A stretch of DNA of 64,000 nt from Rhynchopus sp. YZ270_cl-10 (taxonomy: Eukaryota; Euglenozoa; Diplonemea; Diplonemida; Diplonemidae): assembly GCA_964035575.1 (NCBI GenBank), contig OZ037912.1, positions 620,001 through 684,000 of the forward strand, written 5' to 3'. Below, in pieces: positions 53,273 to 63,491 of this stretch. The translations under genes were made by a program, and so were the position numbers. Under the pieces are notes generated by a model, which saw only the letters and a list, made by a program, of their open reading frames with translations, was not told the origin of the DNA and did not search any database. How positions within the stretch are numbered: the stretch's first letter is position 1; each line of letters begins with the position of its first letter.

Positions 53273-54232
53273 GTCTATATCTTTTAAGTACAATAGCCTT
53301 CGGGCGACATTGAGTACAGATCCTGCACTAGCAGGTGATTGTCGACACCAGGGCTATTTCTGAATATGGGGTCCGGGGGGTCCAAAATCCAATCCGGGAC
53401 ACAAATTTTTTGGCAGATTTATTTTGTGCCAAAAACATCCTTATTTGCATTTTTGGGATTCACCCGTGCAGTGGTGGGGTCAATCTCGAAAATTGGACAA
53501 TTTTTTGACCACTTAAATTTTTTGAAAATATGAGCCCGGTTGCTTATACGTGGGGCCCATTTTCGGCCAAAAAATGCTGCTCAAAAAAAAAATTCCCCTG
53601 AAAATTTTTCAGCCCCAAAACATACTGCGATTGGCATTTCCGGAATCTGTCCGCACTGTGGTGGGGTCAATTTGCAGAAATGGCCAAGTTCTTGGTTTTG
53701 GTCAAAATGAGTGTAAGGTAAAGGGGCCAAGGTAAATCCCACAACCCAGATTTTCTCTCCCAGATGCTGAAACATGAAAATGCGCGAAAACACCGGCATT
53801 TGCATTTCCGGAATCCGTCCGTTCTGTGGTGGGGTCAATTTGCAGAATTGGGCAAGTTCTTGGTTTTTGTTAAAATGAGTACGGTGCCAGTGTGATGTTA
53901 GTGTAGAGAACAAGTTTTCTAAGAAACCCCCTCATAGCACCTCCGGCATGCGGCCTGGTGCGCCCTCTCTGTTTTTTCAGAAAATATCAAAAACCCCGTG
54001 TCTTGCACAATCTGGAAGAAAACTTTCCAACACAAAAAAAATCGGCAACTTTCTTCAAGCAGAAAGCCCATCACCCCTCTCTTGGTAAGTACTGTAGTAC
54101 GTGCAAATTTTTTGGCAGCCCTGTTTATAAGCCCCGTGCAAATTTTTTGGCAACTTTCATTTTCCAAAAATCAAGGACAGGGACAGGTTTTTAGAAATAG
54201 CCCTGGTCGACACAACAAAAAAAAAAAAAAAC
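53273..54232 (+). repeat. F5 unit split by a hAT-like element
   Basis: F5 5' part TCTATATCTTTTAAGTAC, GCC-TTCG-GGC and CCTGC-ACTA-GCAGG hairpins run to GTCGACAC. The tail resumes GTCGACACAACAAAA at 54206. It is followed by F4 and F1, giving the order F5-F4-F1. Confidence 0.85.
53349..54205. mobile_element. hAT-like element in F5, 8-bp TSD GTCGACAC, 857 bp
   Basis: Ends CAGGGCTATTTCTGAA and TTAGAAATAGCCCTG; GTCGACAC on both sides, a sequence that F5 has once. The interior has two GTGGTGGGGTCAATTTG units. No transposase. Confidence 0.92.
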
Positions 54233-54237
54233 ACAGT

Positions 54238-54306
54238 GGATATTGTACAACTGTGGCAACACAACCGAGGCAACTTCACTACTCCAACAATTTATCAAAA
54301 AAAAAA
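54238..54306 (+). repeat. F4 unit in F5-F4-F1 string
   Basis: TATTGTACAACTGTGGCAAC, CACAACCGAGGCAACTTC, CAACAATTTATC and poly(A). Confidence 0.75.
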
Positions 54307-54324
54307 CGAAGAAGAAGAGAAGGT

Positions 54325-54378
54325 CTAGGTGGAGCACACTCTCGGGTGGCTACACCAATACAACCAAGTTTTCAAGAA
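54325..54378 (+). repeat. F1 unit with covarying outer stem
   Basis: AGGTGGAGCACACTCTCGGG then TGGCTACACCAATAC. The outer stem is GGTG/CACC instead of AGTG/CACT, a compensated A-T to G-C change. Confidence 0.8.
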
Positions 54379-54498
54379 GAAAAAAATGCGGTTATTTTCC
54401 CTGTTCTTTCCCTGTCTTTTATATCTTTGGGGTGGGTTAACATAGGTCAGAATATGTTAAGTAACTATTTTAATTTCACCACGATTTCACATCTTTTC

Positions 54499-54535
54499 AA
54501 AGATGTGTGCAGGCACATGCTTGCAAGTTTTTTTT
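54499..54535 (+). repeat. F2 hairpin unit, shortened
   Basis: AAGATGTGTGCAGGCACATG then CTTGCAAG and a T tract; loop altered. Confidence 0.45.
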
Positions 54536-54700
54536 TTTTAAACTCATGTTTCTTTTTCCCGCTGCAAACAAAAGAATCATGGATTGGTATCCTACATATT
54601 TGTTCACCTTTTTTCACTTACTTCAAGTACTCGATGCTATTTTTTTCTCTCTTTTTCTTTTAACTCAGACAGCATTCGCTAGTCACTGGGAAAGATCAAT

Positions 54701-54889
54701 CAGGGCACACGGTGGCCAGTTTGATGTGGGAGAGCGTCAAAAGTGGACGAAAATACAGGTTTGTAATTGCTCTCTCGCGGGAGGGCGTCTGGGAGAGCGT
54801 CTCCACACCCAGTGGCTACCAGACGCTCTCCCAAAAAATGTCAAATTTTTGACGCTCTCCCACTCAAACTGGCCACCGTGCAGCCCTTG
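54701..54889. mobile_element. MITE with CACGGTGGCCAGTTTGA ends
   Basis: CAGGGCACACGGTGGCCAGTTT is inverted at 54861-54889 (AAACTGGCCACCGTG ...). GGGAGAGCGTC repeats inside. No target duplication found. Confidence 0.65.
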
Positions 54890-55053
54890 CACGCAGGTCT
54901 TATTTTTTCGTTTTTTTGTTTTTTTCCGTTCAAAGTACTACTTTCCCGATTTTCGAACGCGTTCGGGAAAAAAAATGGAGTGCCCTACTTTTCGTACGCG
55001 CGTTCCAGTTTTCGAATGTGTGGATTTTTTTTTTTTCCCTCCTCCCCCCCCCC

Positions 55054-56249
55054 TAGGGGAGGGTCACTGTACTCGATAAATGCGATTTTTCCGATTTTGA
55101 TCCTCAGAACCGCAGAAGTACCCGAAAACTATACCAAACCACCTAGGGGACCCAAAAAACGCACCAGCGCCCCAGTTTTGACACAGAAACACTCAGATGA
55201 TGCCTGAAATGCAATTTTTAAAAAATGCCTACAGAACTTGTACCTGACCACCCCCCGTAGATAGAGCAAATCACACATTCATCACGCCTCAGTGTGGGCC
55301 AGGGGCCAGAAAAGCCCCCAAAGCCACATATTTTCACCCCAGAACCTATCCCGAGGGGTACCCAGGCTGTTTCGGGGTGTTTAGAGGGACTTGGTGGAAC
55401 TTAGAACTATGTTTCAAAAAGGGTACAAGTACTGTGCCAAGGGTTTTCCCACCCTAAGGTATCTGAAGCCGTCAAAAAACGTGAAGTAGGCAATAAATCA
55501 AAAAATACCCCCTGAGGTCAAAAAAACCACACCATAGGCCCATTTGGACCCCAAAAATCGAATTCCGCCCGGTTTTGGGCACTTTTGACCACTTCTGAGC
55601 GACTTTTTTGCGTTTTTTAAAAGTGACCACCAACTTGTACCTGCCCACCCCCCCTGTAGATAGAGCAACTCACACATTCATCACGCCTCAGTGTGGGCCA
55701 GGGGCCAGAAAAGCCCCCAAAGCCACATATTTTCACCCCAGAACCTATCCCGAGGGGTACCCAGGCTGTTTCGGGGTGTTTAGAGGGACTTGGTGGAACT
55801 TATAACCATGTTTCAAAAAGGGTACAAGTACTTGGTCCCTTGAGAGGGCAAACCCTTGTCACAGTACTTGTACCCTTTTTGAAACATGGTTCTAAGTTCC
55901 ACCAAGTCCCTCTAAACACCCCGAAACAGCCTGGGTACCCCTCGGGATAGGTTCTGGGGTGAAAATATGTGGCTTTGGCTTTTCTGGCCCCTGGCCCACA
56001 CTGAGGCGTGATGAATGTGTGATTTGCTCTATCTACGGGGGGTGGTCAGGTACAAGTTCTGTAGGCACTCTTTAAAAATTGCATTTCAGGCATCATCTGA
56101 GTGTTTCTGTGTCAAAACTGGGGCGCTGGTGCGTTTTTTGGGTCCCCTAGGTGGTTTGGTATGGTTTTCGGGGACTTCTGCGGTTCTGAGGATCAAAATC
56201 GGAAAAATCGCATTTATCGAGAGATTTAACGTGCAGTGACCCTCCCCTA
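55054..56249. mobile_element. Large palindrome with about 400-bp arms, 1.2 kb
   Basis: TAGGGGAGGGTCACTG at the left and CAGTGACCCTCCCCTA at the right. The arms stay complementary from GATAAATGCGATTTTTCC through GGGCCAGGGGCCAGAAAAGC to GGGTACAAGTACT. The left arm has a second direct copy of its inner part (55230-55435 and 55622-55830). C-rich runs abut both ends. Transcripts would fold into long double-stranded RNA. Confidence 0.82.
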
Positions 56250-56367
56250 TCCCCCCCCCCCCCCCCCTTTTTTTTGCACCTCTTGTGCCTTCGGTTCGAT
56301 AAGAAAAGAAAGTACAGTCCAAGAATATTGGAGGGGTACATACCCACCTGAGAGTTGACATACATGA

Positions 56368-56412
56368 AATAGGCTTAAGATATTGTGCACGAGGGTCTTT
56401 CATTCATCTTTA
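56368..56412 (+). repeat. F2 hairpin unit
   Basis: TTAAGATATTGTGCACGAGG then GTCTTTCATTCATCTT and a T tract. Confidence 0.5.
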
Positions 56413-56589
56413 ATTTTTTTTTTTTGTGCTTACTCTACCCGCCCACCCCCCCCCCGCCCCCCCACGGCTTATTTTACATACGCCTTCCCCCTGATTCCTG
56501 TGCACCACAGCAATGAGGTACTTCCACATTCTTAACCATTTTTTTTTTTTTTAAATCAAGCAACATGGTGTCCATGACAACAACTCCCA

Positions 56590-57904
56590 CACGGTGGACT
56601 CTTTCTGGAAAAGGGCAACTATATTCCGGAGTTCCAAAAAAGGGGTAGTATCAACTCCCCCTTTAAGGAGTGAAAGGGAGAGTCGAGACTCCCGATAGCG
56701 GGAGTTGGCACTCTCGCTAGGCATAGGTGCCCGGCGAGTTAAAAACAACTCGGCAACTCGCCCAAATTCGGCCAACAACTCGCCCATTTTTTTTGGGCGA
56801 GTTGTTTTTTTTTGGGATTTTTTATGGCTACAAAAACACAGGTACACAGGTACACAGGTACACAGGTACACAGGTACACAGGTACACAGGTACACAGGTA
56901 CACAGGTACACAGGTACACAGGTACACAGGTACACAGGTACACAGGTACACAGGTACACAGGTACACAGGTACACAGGTACACAGGTACACAGGTACACA
57001 GGTACACAGGTACACAGGTACACAGGTACACAGGTACACAGGTACACAGGTACACAGGTACACAGGTACACAGGTACACAGGTACACAGGTACACAGGTA
57101 CACAGGTACACAGGTACACAGGTACACAGGTACACAGGTACACAGGTACACAGGTACACCTCATCACGTTTTATCTTGTGCATTCCAGCTTGAACGACTC
57201 TTTGCCGCTTCACAGCTGGTCTGTGAATGTGCGCTTTGTGTGGTTTTGTGTATCCCAAAGGAAGTCGTTGCCCAAAGTATTTTGACTAAACGTGTGAACG
57301 TTGTGAACCTGGAATCGATAGCAGACAGGAAAAGAGATGGGCAGGCAGCGCCTGCCCGACCTGTGGGAAGTGAATCAGTGATTGCCTGACAGATGTCTGG
57401 GGAACCGTGTGTTCTGTGTGGGTATCCATGTACGGAGTATCCCATTCCCCCCAGCAATTACCAAAAATCGTGAGTGTACACGGTGGCCCATGGACCACCA
57501 CGACCTAGTTACCACCTATGACTAGTCATATGACAAGGTGCATGTAATGAGTGGCGTTTGGCCTTAGCCCTGGTTGTTTTTCTTGATATCATGTGTTCCA
57601 ACCAACGTTACATGTGTGTAACCTTACAATGTCCCCTCCCATCCCTGTATGTTTTTGCCTGTAAAAATGGGCGAGTTGTGGCCGAGTTGTGGTCGAGTTG
57701 TGCCGAGTATAGGGCGAGTTGTGCCGAGTATAGGGCGAGTTGTGGCCGAGTTGTGCGAGTTTTGGGCGAGTTGTTAGGTGAAATCGTAAAGTTCCGACAA
57801 CTCGCCCAAAAACGACTCGGCGGGCACCTATGGCTAGGGGGAGTCGGGACTCCCTCTCGCGGACCTCTTTTTAAGTTGCCCTTTTCCAGAAAGAGTCCAC
57901 CGTG
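56590..57904. mobile_element. CACGGTGG-ended fold-back element with tandem array, 1.3 kb
   Basis: CACGGTGGACTCTTTCTGGA and complement at the ends; inner arms hold GGGCGAGTTGT repeats and GGCATAGGTGCCCG. Between them is the GGTACACA array, then a 480-bp G/C-balanced stretch with the + frame LERLFAASQLVCECALCVV (unrecognised). No target duplication found. Confidence 0.78.
56841..57159 (+). repeat. GGTACACA tandem array, about 40 copies
   Basis: A perfect 8-mer array of about 319 bp. It differs by one G from the GTACACA array at 33835 and by two bases from GGTACCCA at 31221. Long frames across it are artefacts. Confidence 0.95.
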
Positions 57905-58667
57905 CATTAGTGGCTTTGTCATTTACGCTAAAAGCAAAAAAAAAAAAACAACAACAAAAGAAAGAAAGAAAAATAAAGAAAACTTGAAAAATAAAATGGG
58001 GCTTGACGTTGGTATTCGAATTCCACGGCAAAGGCTGAACTATATTCTGCCCGACCACCCCTTCTTTTTAACAGGTCAAATAAAATGCGCGTATAAATCA
58101 GCCCCGCAGCTAATCCCTTTACATTTTACTCAGAGTGTTTCCTAATTTTGGGAATTTTCCGGAAAATTCCGACATCCGGAAGCAATTTTTTTCCCTGGAA
58201 AAAAGGTGGGTTTTCAGCCCCAAAACATGCATTTCCGGAATCCGTCCGCGCTGTGGTGGGGTCAATTTGCCGAAATGGCCAAGTTCTTGGTGTTGGTCAA
58301 AATGAGTGTAAGGAAAAGGGGACCAGGTAAATCCCACAACCCAGATTTTCTCTCCCTGATCCTGAAAATATGAAAATGCCCGAAAACACCGGCATTTGCA
58401 TTTTCGGAATCCGCCCGTTCTGTGGTGGGGTCAATTTGCCGAAATGGACAAGTTCTTGGTTTTGGTCAAAACCCGTCAGTGTAAGGTAAAGGGGGCAAGT
58501 GTTTGCCTGTAGAAACTGGTAGGAAACAGGCAGCGCCGCAGGCTCACGGTACCCAACATCGGTGAAAATAAAAATTCCCGAAAACTGCTTATTTGAATGA
58601 TTGGTGCGATCCAGAACAGTGAACATACTTTTTTCGGAAAAATACCAAAAAATAAGCACTTTAAATA

Positions 58668-59622
58668 CAGTCCCGCCTATTATTAATAGCGTTTTATTTT
58701 ATAAAATCCTAATTAGTGACGTTCTAATTTATAAAGTCGTGAATTAATTTATTTTTCGGGGGGGAATACTAAGTTATTGAATTTATTTTCCCCGGCGGAG
58801 CCGAAGAAATTTTTTTTGCCTGCACAAGTGACGACGGGTTTGTGCGGGTTCTGTTGGAGGAATATGTGGAAAAGGAGGTGTGTAATCAGTGATACACGGA
58901 GGTAAAAAACGGTGCGGTCGGTGGTGGCTGTGCGGACGCGCATGCCGTTCACCTCCATGGTCTATTTCGCCCACGAGATGAAAAGACCTGGCACCAGGAG
59001 TCGGTTACACCGAGGCGTGTCCCGCCTCGTCTTCACCACCATCCCCCTCGCAAGCGACGCAAATCGGTTGGCTGTTGAACTTGCGGGTCATCCCCGTAAG
59101 GTTGAGAAACCTCTTCAGCTCCTCGGGGTTCAAAAGAGCCTTGGGTGAAGTACGAACCGCTCTCTTTTTGTGGGTTTTGTACTTGGAGATGGTGGGAGCA
59201 GAAATATGGCGTCCTGGGTGAGCGTCATTCCACCACGCCATCACATCAGCGTGCGGTCTGTCATCAGTGCCTGCGTCCGCCGATGAACGGTGAGGCTGGC
59301 ACTTTCAACTTCTCTGTCATCCGCCATGGCGTTGTCTGTGATGGTGACAATCTCCGGGGCGGTGAGGACAGCCTGCTCGACGATGGTCACATCTTCGGCA
59401 TATTTCTTTCATTTTTTCCGTTCATTCCGTGGTGGAGACAGACATGATGGTCGGAGAGAAAGATGCAGATAGTCTTGTAGAGATTCAGACTGGGATTTGG
59501 GTGGACAAGCTAATTTATAAAATCTTAATTAGTGACGTTCTAATTTATAAAGTCGCTAATTAAATATTTTCAGATTTGGTCGAATTTATAAATTAGAAAT
59601 TCACTAATTAGAGGCGGGACTG
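58668..59622 (-). mobile_element. TA-flanked pogo/mariner-like element nested in hAT, 955 bp
   Basis: Ends CAGTCCCGCC and GGCGGGACTG with TA on both sides, plus subterminal TTATAAA/ATTAGTGACGTTC repeats. On the - strand at 59005-59265 is a helix-turn-helix-like reading ADVMAWWNDAHPGRHISAPT then ISKYK, resembling the N-terminal domain of pogo/CENP-B transposases. The rest of the transposase is missing, and an F3 unit is embedded at 59266. Confidence 0.72.
59266..59318 (+). repeat. F3 unit inside the pogo-like element
   Basis: AGTGCCTGCGTCCGCCGATG, AACGGTGAGGC, GGCACTTTCAACTTCTC, preceded by CATC. Orientation is + although the host element reads -. Confidence 0.75.
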
Positions 59623-59719
59623 TACGTCCCTAATTTTTTCCCGCAAATTTTTTCCCTGGCCAATTTTTTCCAAATCCCCGGAAGCGGAAGCAAATTAGGA
59701 AACACCCTGATTTTACTGT

Positions 59720-59753
<34 letters not shown>

Positions 59754-59811
59754 CAACTTGACCAAAAACTGCAAAAAAGTTGACTATTTTCAAAAAAAAA
59801 AGTCCACAGAT

Positions 59812-59857
59812 CCTGCATTAGCAGGTGATTGCCGACACAACAAAAAAAAAAAAAAAA
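59812..59857 (+). repeat. F5 unit, 3' half only
   Basis: CCACAGATCCTGCATTAGCA then GGTGATTGCCGACACAAC and poly(A). The 5' half is absent, as in 5'-truncated retroposed copies. Confidence 0.7.
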
Positions 59858-60055
59858 CTGAGGCATAATTGAAGGACTTCGACTCCGAAAGGAGCAAGGT
59901 GGATCTGAGCGATGCACAAACCGCGAAAATGGTAGGCATCCTGAGACAATGGTTTGTCTTGGTGATTGCCAAGGCACGGGATCTGGCGGAGGTTCCTGCA
60001 AAGCACGAGGTACAGGTGGGTGTGCACACCGACGGAGCTACCACCCAGATGCACA

Positions 60056-60582
60056 TAAACCCCCCTCCCAACTATTGTTTACATACAGGTATTGTTTACA
60101 TATAATTATTCACAGCTATTATTTACATCCAATTACTATTTACATTCGAATTATTTATTTACACCCCCTTTTTTTTGCCGGTTTTTGGTGACGGGGTGCG
60201 GATTCGTGACCAAAAACACAATTTTTTGGAATTTCCGGAATCTGTCCAGAAAATGGTGGGGCCGATGTTGAAAATTGGACAATTTTTTGACCACTTAAAT
60301 TTTGGAAAATATGAGCCCGGTCACTAGGTGGGGCCCATTTTCGGCCAAAAATTTTCACAAAATCCGAGTTTGTAAAATTGACCCTACACCCACATCAATT
60401 TCAATACTATACCTCACTTCACCTTCGGTTACTATACAGGGGAGGTGTGGAAAATGTAAACAATACATGAGTGATAATTATTTACATGTACTATTTACAT
60501 TTAAATTATTTACGTGTATTATTTACATGCACGAATACTATTTACATAAAAATATGTAAACAATAGCTGTGAGGGGGGTTTA
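60056..60582. mobile_element. TIR element with TTATTTACAT subrepeats
   Basis: TAAACCCCCCTCCCAACTAT and ATAGCTGTGAGGGGGGTTTA are inverted ends. Both sides hold repeated TATTTACAT motifs, and the middle a GTGGTGGGGTC-type module (60195-60360). Confidence 0.65.
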
Positions 60583-60717
60583 CTTTGTTTACGTTGGAAG
60601 GGTCGAGCCGCCTCTCAAGGCGTGTAAGGCCAAGCCGTCGCCGCCGCCCAACATCGGATTGGCTGTCGCCCATGACGAAGCCCCTGACTGACATGCCAGA
60701 CACGACGAAGTGTTTCG

Positions 60718-60778
60718 TATAGTGGAGTGCATCATCAATGGGCTACACTATTACAACCAAGTTTTCAAAAAAAAAACA
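60718..60778 (+). repeat. F1 unit, diverged inner stem
   Basis: TATAGTGGAGTGCATCATCA then ATGGGCTACACTATTACAAC and poly(A). Confidence 0.65.
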
Positions 60779-61149
60779 CCCTGCAACAAAACTCGGGGGA
60801 AAAAATATCAGAAATGATAGCAGCGGGGCTGATAAAAAAGCGGGGAGAAAAAAATAGGAGAAGAAACAATCGTTCAAAAATTAACCCCTTCCCCCCCCTT
60901 CCCTCGGTCATTCGACCTCCTGAGCCTTGCCAAAGACAAGGAGGTTGGCTGGGGGTCGGGATTCCCTCATTTTCCCTCCTTTAGCAAAAACTCAACCACT
61001 GTCAAAAAAACACAAAAGGAAAAAAAAAAAAAAAAAAAAAAAAACAGACCCCAAAATCGCACTTATCGCACTATTTCGCACCACCCCTTTCAACCACACT
61101 GTGAACAGAAATTTTAACAGAAAAATCATCAAAAAAGGGAAGGTATATA

Positions 61150-61885
61150 AAACATTTTGGCGGACATTGTCCGACCCCCCCCCCACCCCCCCACGGACCA
61201 GATTTTTGGCGGACATTTTTTTTTTTTTTTTTTTTTTTTTTTGGTCTGAAAATGCGGACATTTTGGGTTTTTTCACCGGGGTTGTACACGATTTTGACCA
61301 AAGATTTATAAAAACTCGTCCATTTCGGCAAATTGACCCCACCACACAATGGACGGATTCCGAAAATGCAAATGCCAGTGTTTTCGCGTATTTTCATGGT
61401 TTCAGCATCAGGGAGAGAAAATCTGCGTAATGTGGGATTTACCTTGGCCCCTTTACCTTACACTCATTTTGACCAAAACCAAGAACTTGGCCACTTCGGC
61501 AAATTGACCCCACCACAGCGCGGAGAGATTCCGGAAATGCCAATCGCGGTATGTTTTGGGGCTGAAAACCCACTGTTTTTCCAGGGGAAATTTTTCGATT
61601 TCAGCAGTATTTGTTGGCCGAAAATGGGCCCACCAATTAGTGACCGGGCTCATATTTTCAAAAATTTAAGTGGTCAAAAAATTGTCCAATTTTCAACATC
61701 GACCCCACCACTTTCTGGACGGATTCCGGAAATGCCAAAAAACTGTGTTTTGGGTCACGAATCCACGCCATGTCACCCAAAAACCAGCGGGAAAAAAAAA
61801 AAAAAAAAAAAATGTCCGACCCCCCCCCACCCCCCCGCCTCCAAAAAATTATGCGGAAATTGTCCGCCAAAAAAATTTTTTTTTA
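61150..61885. mobile_element. Probable TIR element around GTGGTGGGGTCA modules
   Basis: TTTTGGCGGACATTGTCCG at the left and CGGAAATTGTCCGCCAAAAA at the right are inverted. Between them lie three units of the GTGGTGGGGTCAATTTG module (61310-61790, read on the - strand). Target duplication not found. Confidence 0.5.
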
Positions 61886-62360
61886 CCTTCCCAAAACAAA
61901 AAAAACAAAAAAACGAACACAGACAGAGACATAGTAGAACCACAACCATTGGTATCGTATTCCGTTCAGAGAGTGTCGTTACACAACTTGGGATTTTTTC
62001 ATATGTCCATTAATAATTTAAAAAAACCATTGCGATGCAAACTGATGTAGCAGCTAGTCCAGCTCAACTTATCAACGAAAAAAATTAGGGTTATCTTGCA
62101 AAAAAAGGCTTTTTTTTTTCCCCTTTTGCAACTGACACGCTGGAGAAGCCCTGGCTAAACATGGCGTGTTAGGGGAAATATAACTGCCGCACAGATGCTA
62201 TGTATAATCAGAGACCCCACCCGATATTGTTTTCACTTTACTCTTTTTGTGCTCCGCCACCGACACTCCTATTTTCTGTACTTCAGGCAATAATCATAAT
62301 CACACACTGACACAATCCGCGTGTGCTGGAAACAGCTTTTCTCAAAAAAAAAAAGTATAG
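61886..62360. other. Intergenic, nothing assigned
   Basis: No gene or element recognised. Confidence 0.5.
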
Positions 62361-62417
62361 TATAGTGGAGCACACTCTAGGGTGGCTACACTAATACAAC
62401 CAAGTTTTCAAAAAAAA
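62361..62417 (+). repeat. F1 unit, full copy
   Basis: Identical to the consensus, from TATAGTGGAGCACACTC to AAGTTTTC and poly(A). Confidence 0.8.
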
Positions 62418-62492
62418 GAAAAAGGAGTGTCGGCAGATGGAAGCATGCAATGCAACAACTGTAGAGATTTAATCAAGCGAAACGGATATATT

Positions 62493-62594
62493 TAGATGTG
62501 TGCATGAGAGGGAAGGCACCTCATCTTCAAAATTTCTTTATTTTTAGTGCCCCGCCCCAGAGGCGTTTGCACTATCAACTTTCACCCTCTTTTT
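62493..62594 (+). repeat. F2 hairpin directly joined to F3
   Basis: AGATGTGTGCATGAGAGGGA then AGGCACCTCATCTTC. A 20-bp T-rich tract ends TTTTTAG and F3 follows at once (TGCCCCGCCCCAGAGGCG, TTTGCACTATCAAC). It shows the compact F2-Y tract-AG-F3 order. Confidence 0.7.
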
Positions 62595-63113
62595 TTTATT
62601 TATTGCAATCCCTTTGGGTGCTTGCCGTAAGAAGACAGAGGGGCAACTATCGCCCCCAATCTTTTTTGTGGGTAGAAAGGCAAACTCAAAATCAGTTTAG
62701 TGGACACCCTTTCTGTTAGCCGGCAGGATCCTTATGTTTTCATCCGAGATGGCTGGCATTCCCAGTTTCCTAGGGGGGTGCTCATGGCTTCGCAAGGCTA
62801 GGGGCTCCAGCAGGTCCCTCCACACAGTGTTTTTTAAAGTGTGCCTGCCTTTTTCAGCACTCAGGGGGGGTGCCTTCCCAGCGAGTAAGAGCTTGGGGCT
62901 TGCGGCCTTAGTTGCATGGGATGTTGGTTGGGAGAAAGGGGAAGGTATGATTGGTTCTGGACTTTGGGGGGAGGGGGGGGGGTTTTTTTTGAGATGTGTA
63001 CAGTGCTGATGTTAATTTTTTTGTTGGTATGTCAGGCTAGATGAGATGTTATGTTTCAAAGCATGTCATGAATCATGTCATATAATATGTCACCAAACAC
63101 CTTAACATCATCA
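62595..63113. other. Intergenic, nothing assigned
   Basis: GGGGCTCCAGCAGGTCCCTC (about 62801) is shared with the M repeat. Frames here show no domain. Confidence 0.4.
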
Positions 63114-63163
63114 CCGTGTGTGTGTGTGTGTGTGCTCGAGAGGGCACATTCATCTGACAAGAT
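63114..63163 (+). repeat. F2 hairpin unit with GT expansion
   Basis: A TG microsatellite, then GTGCTCGAGAGGGCACATTC and ATCTGACAAG with a T tract. Confidence 0.6.
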
Positions 63164-63491
63164 TTTTTTTTTTCCCTGGTGCCTTTGTTTTTCCTTTTTT
63201 TTTATTTGATTGTGATCAAAAAGTGACGAAGCGAGGAGAGCACATCGCACCCTGTCCTCATAGTTAGTTTCGTCTCAGTATTTCCCATCCCTCCCACCCC
63301 CCTTTTGCTTTTTGTTTTGTATTTTTTATTTTACGGATAGTGTATAAAGCCACCTAGAAATTCGTTTCCTCCTTTTTCAATTCCTATGTGTCTCGCCGTG
63401 CAAGATTGCGGTTTCTTCTTTTGTTTTGTTTTTTTTTCACCCATTACTCAAAGCCCCCTCCGCCCAAGGCTATTTCCCCCACCCCCGTATA

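Larger units (their letters stand above)
58131..59709. mobile_element. hAT-like element with 8-bp TSD ATTTTACT, 1.58 kb
   Basis: Ends CAGAGTGTTTCCTAATTT and AAATTAGGAAACACCCTG; ATTTTACT on both sides. Its own part holds two GTGGTGGGGTCAATTTG units (58230-58560). A second transposon is nested at 58668. Confidence 0.92.

Noticed and set aside
56551-57389. Long frames with periodic HRYTGTQV or CTCVPVYL repeats
   Set aside because: Same artefact from the GGTACACA array.
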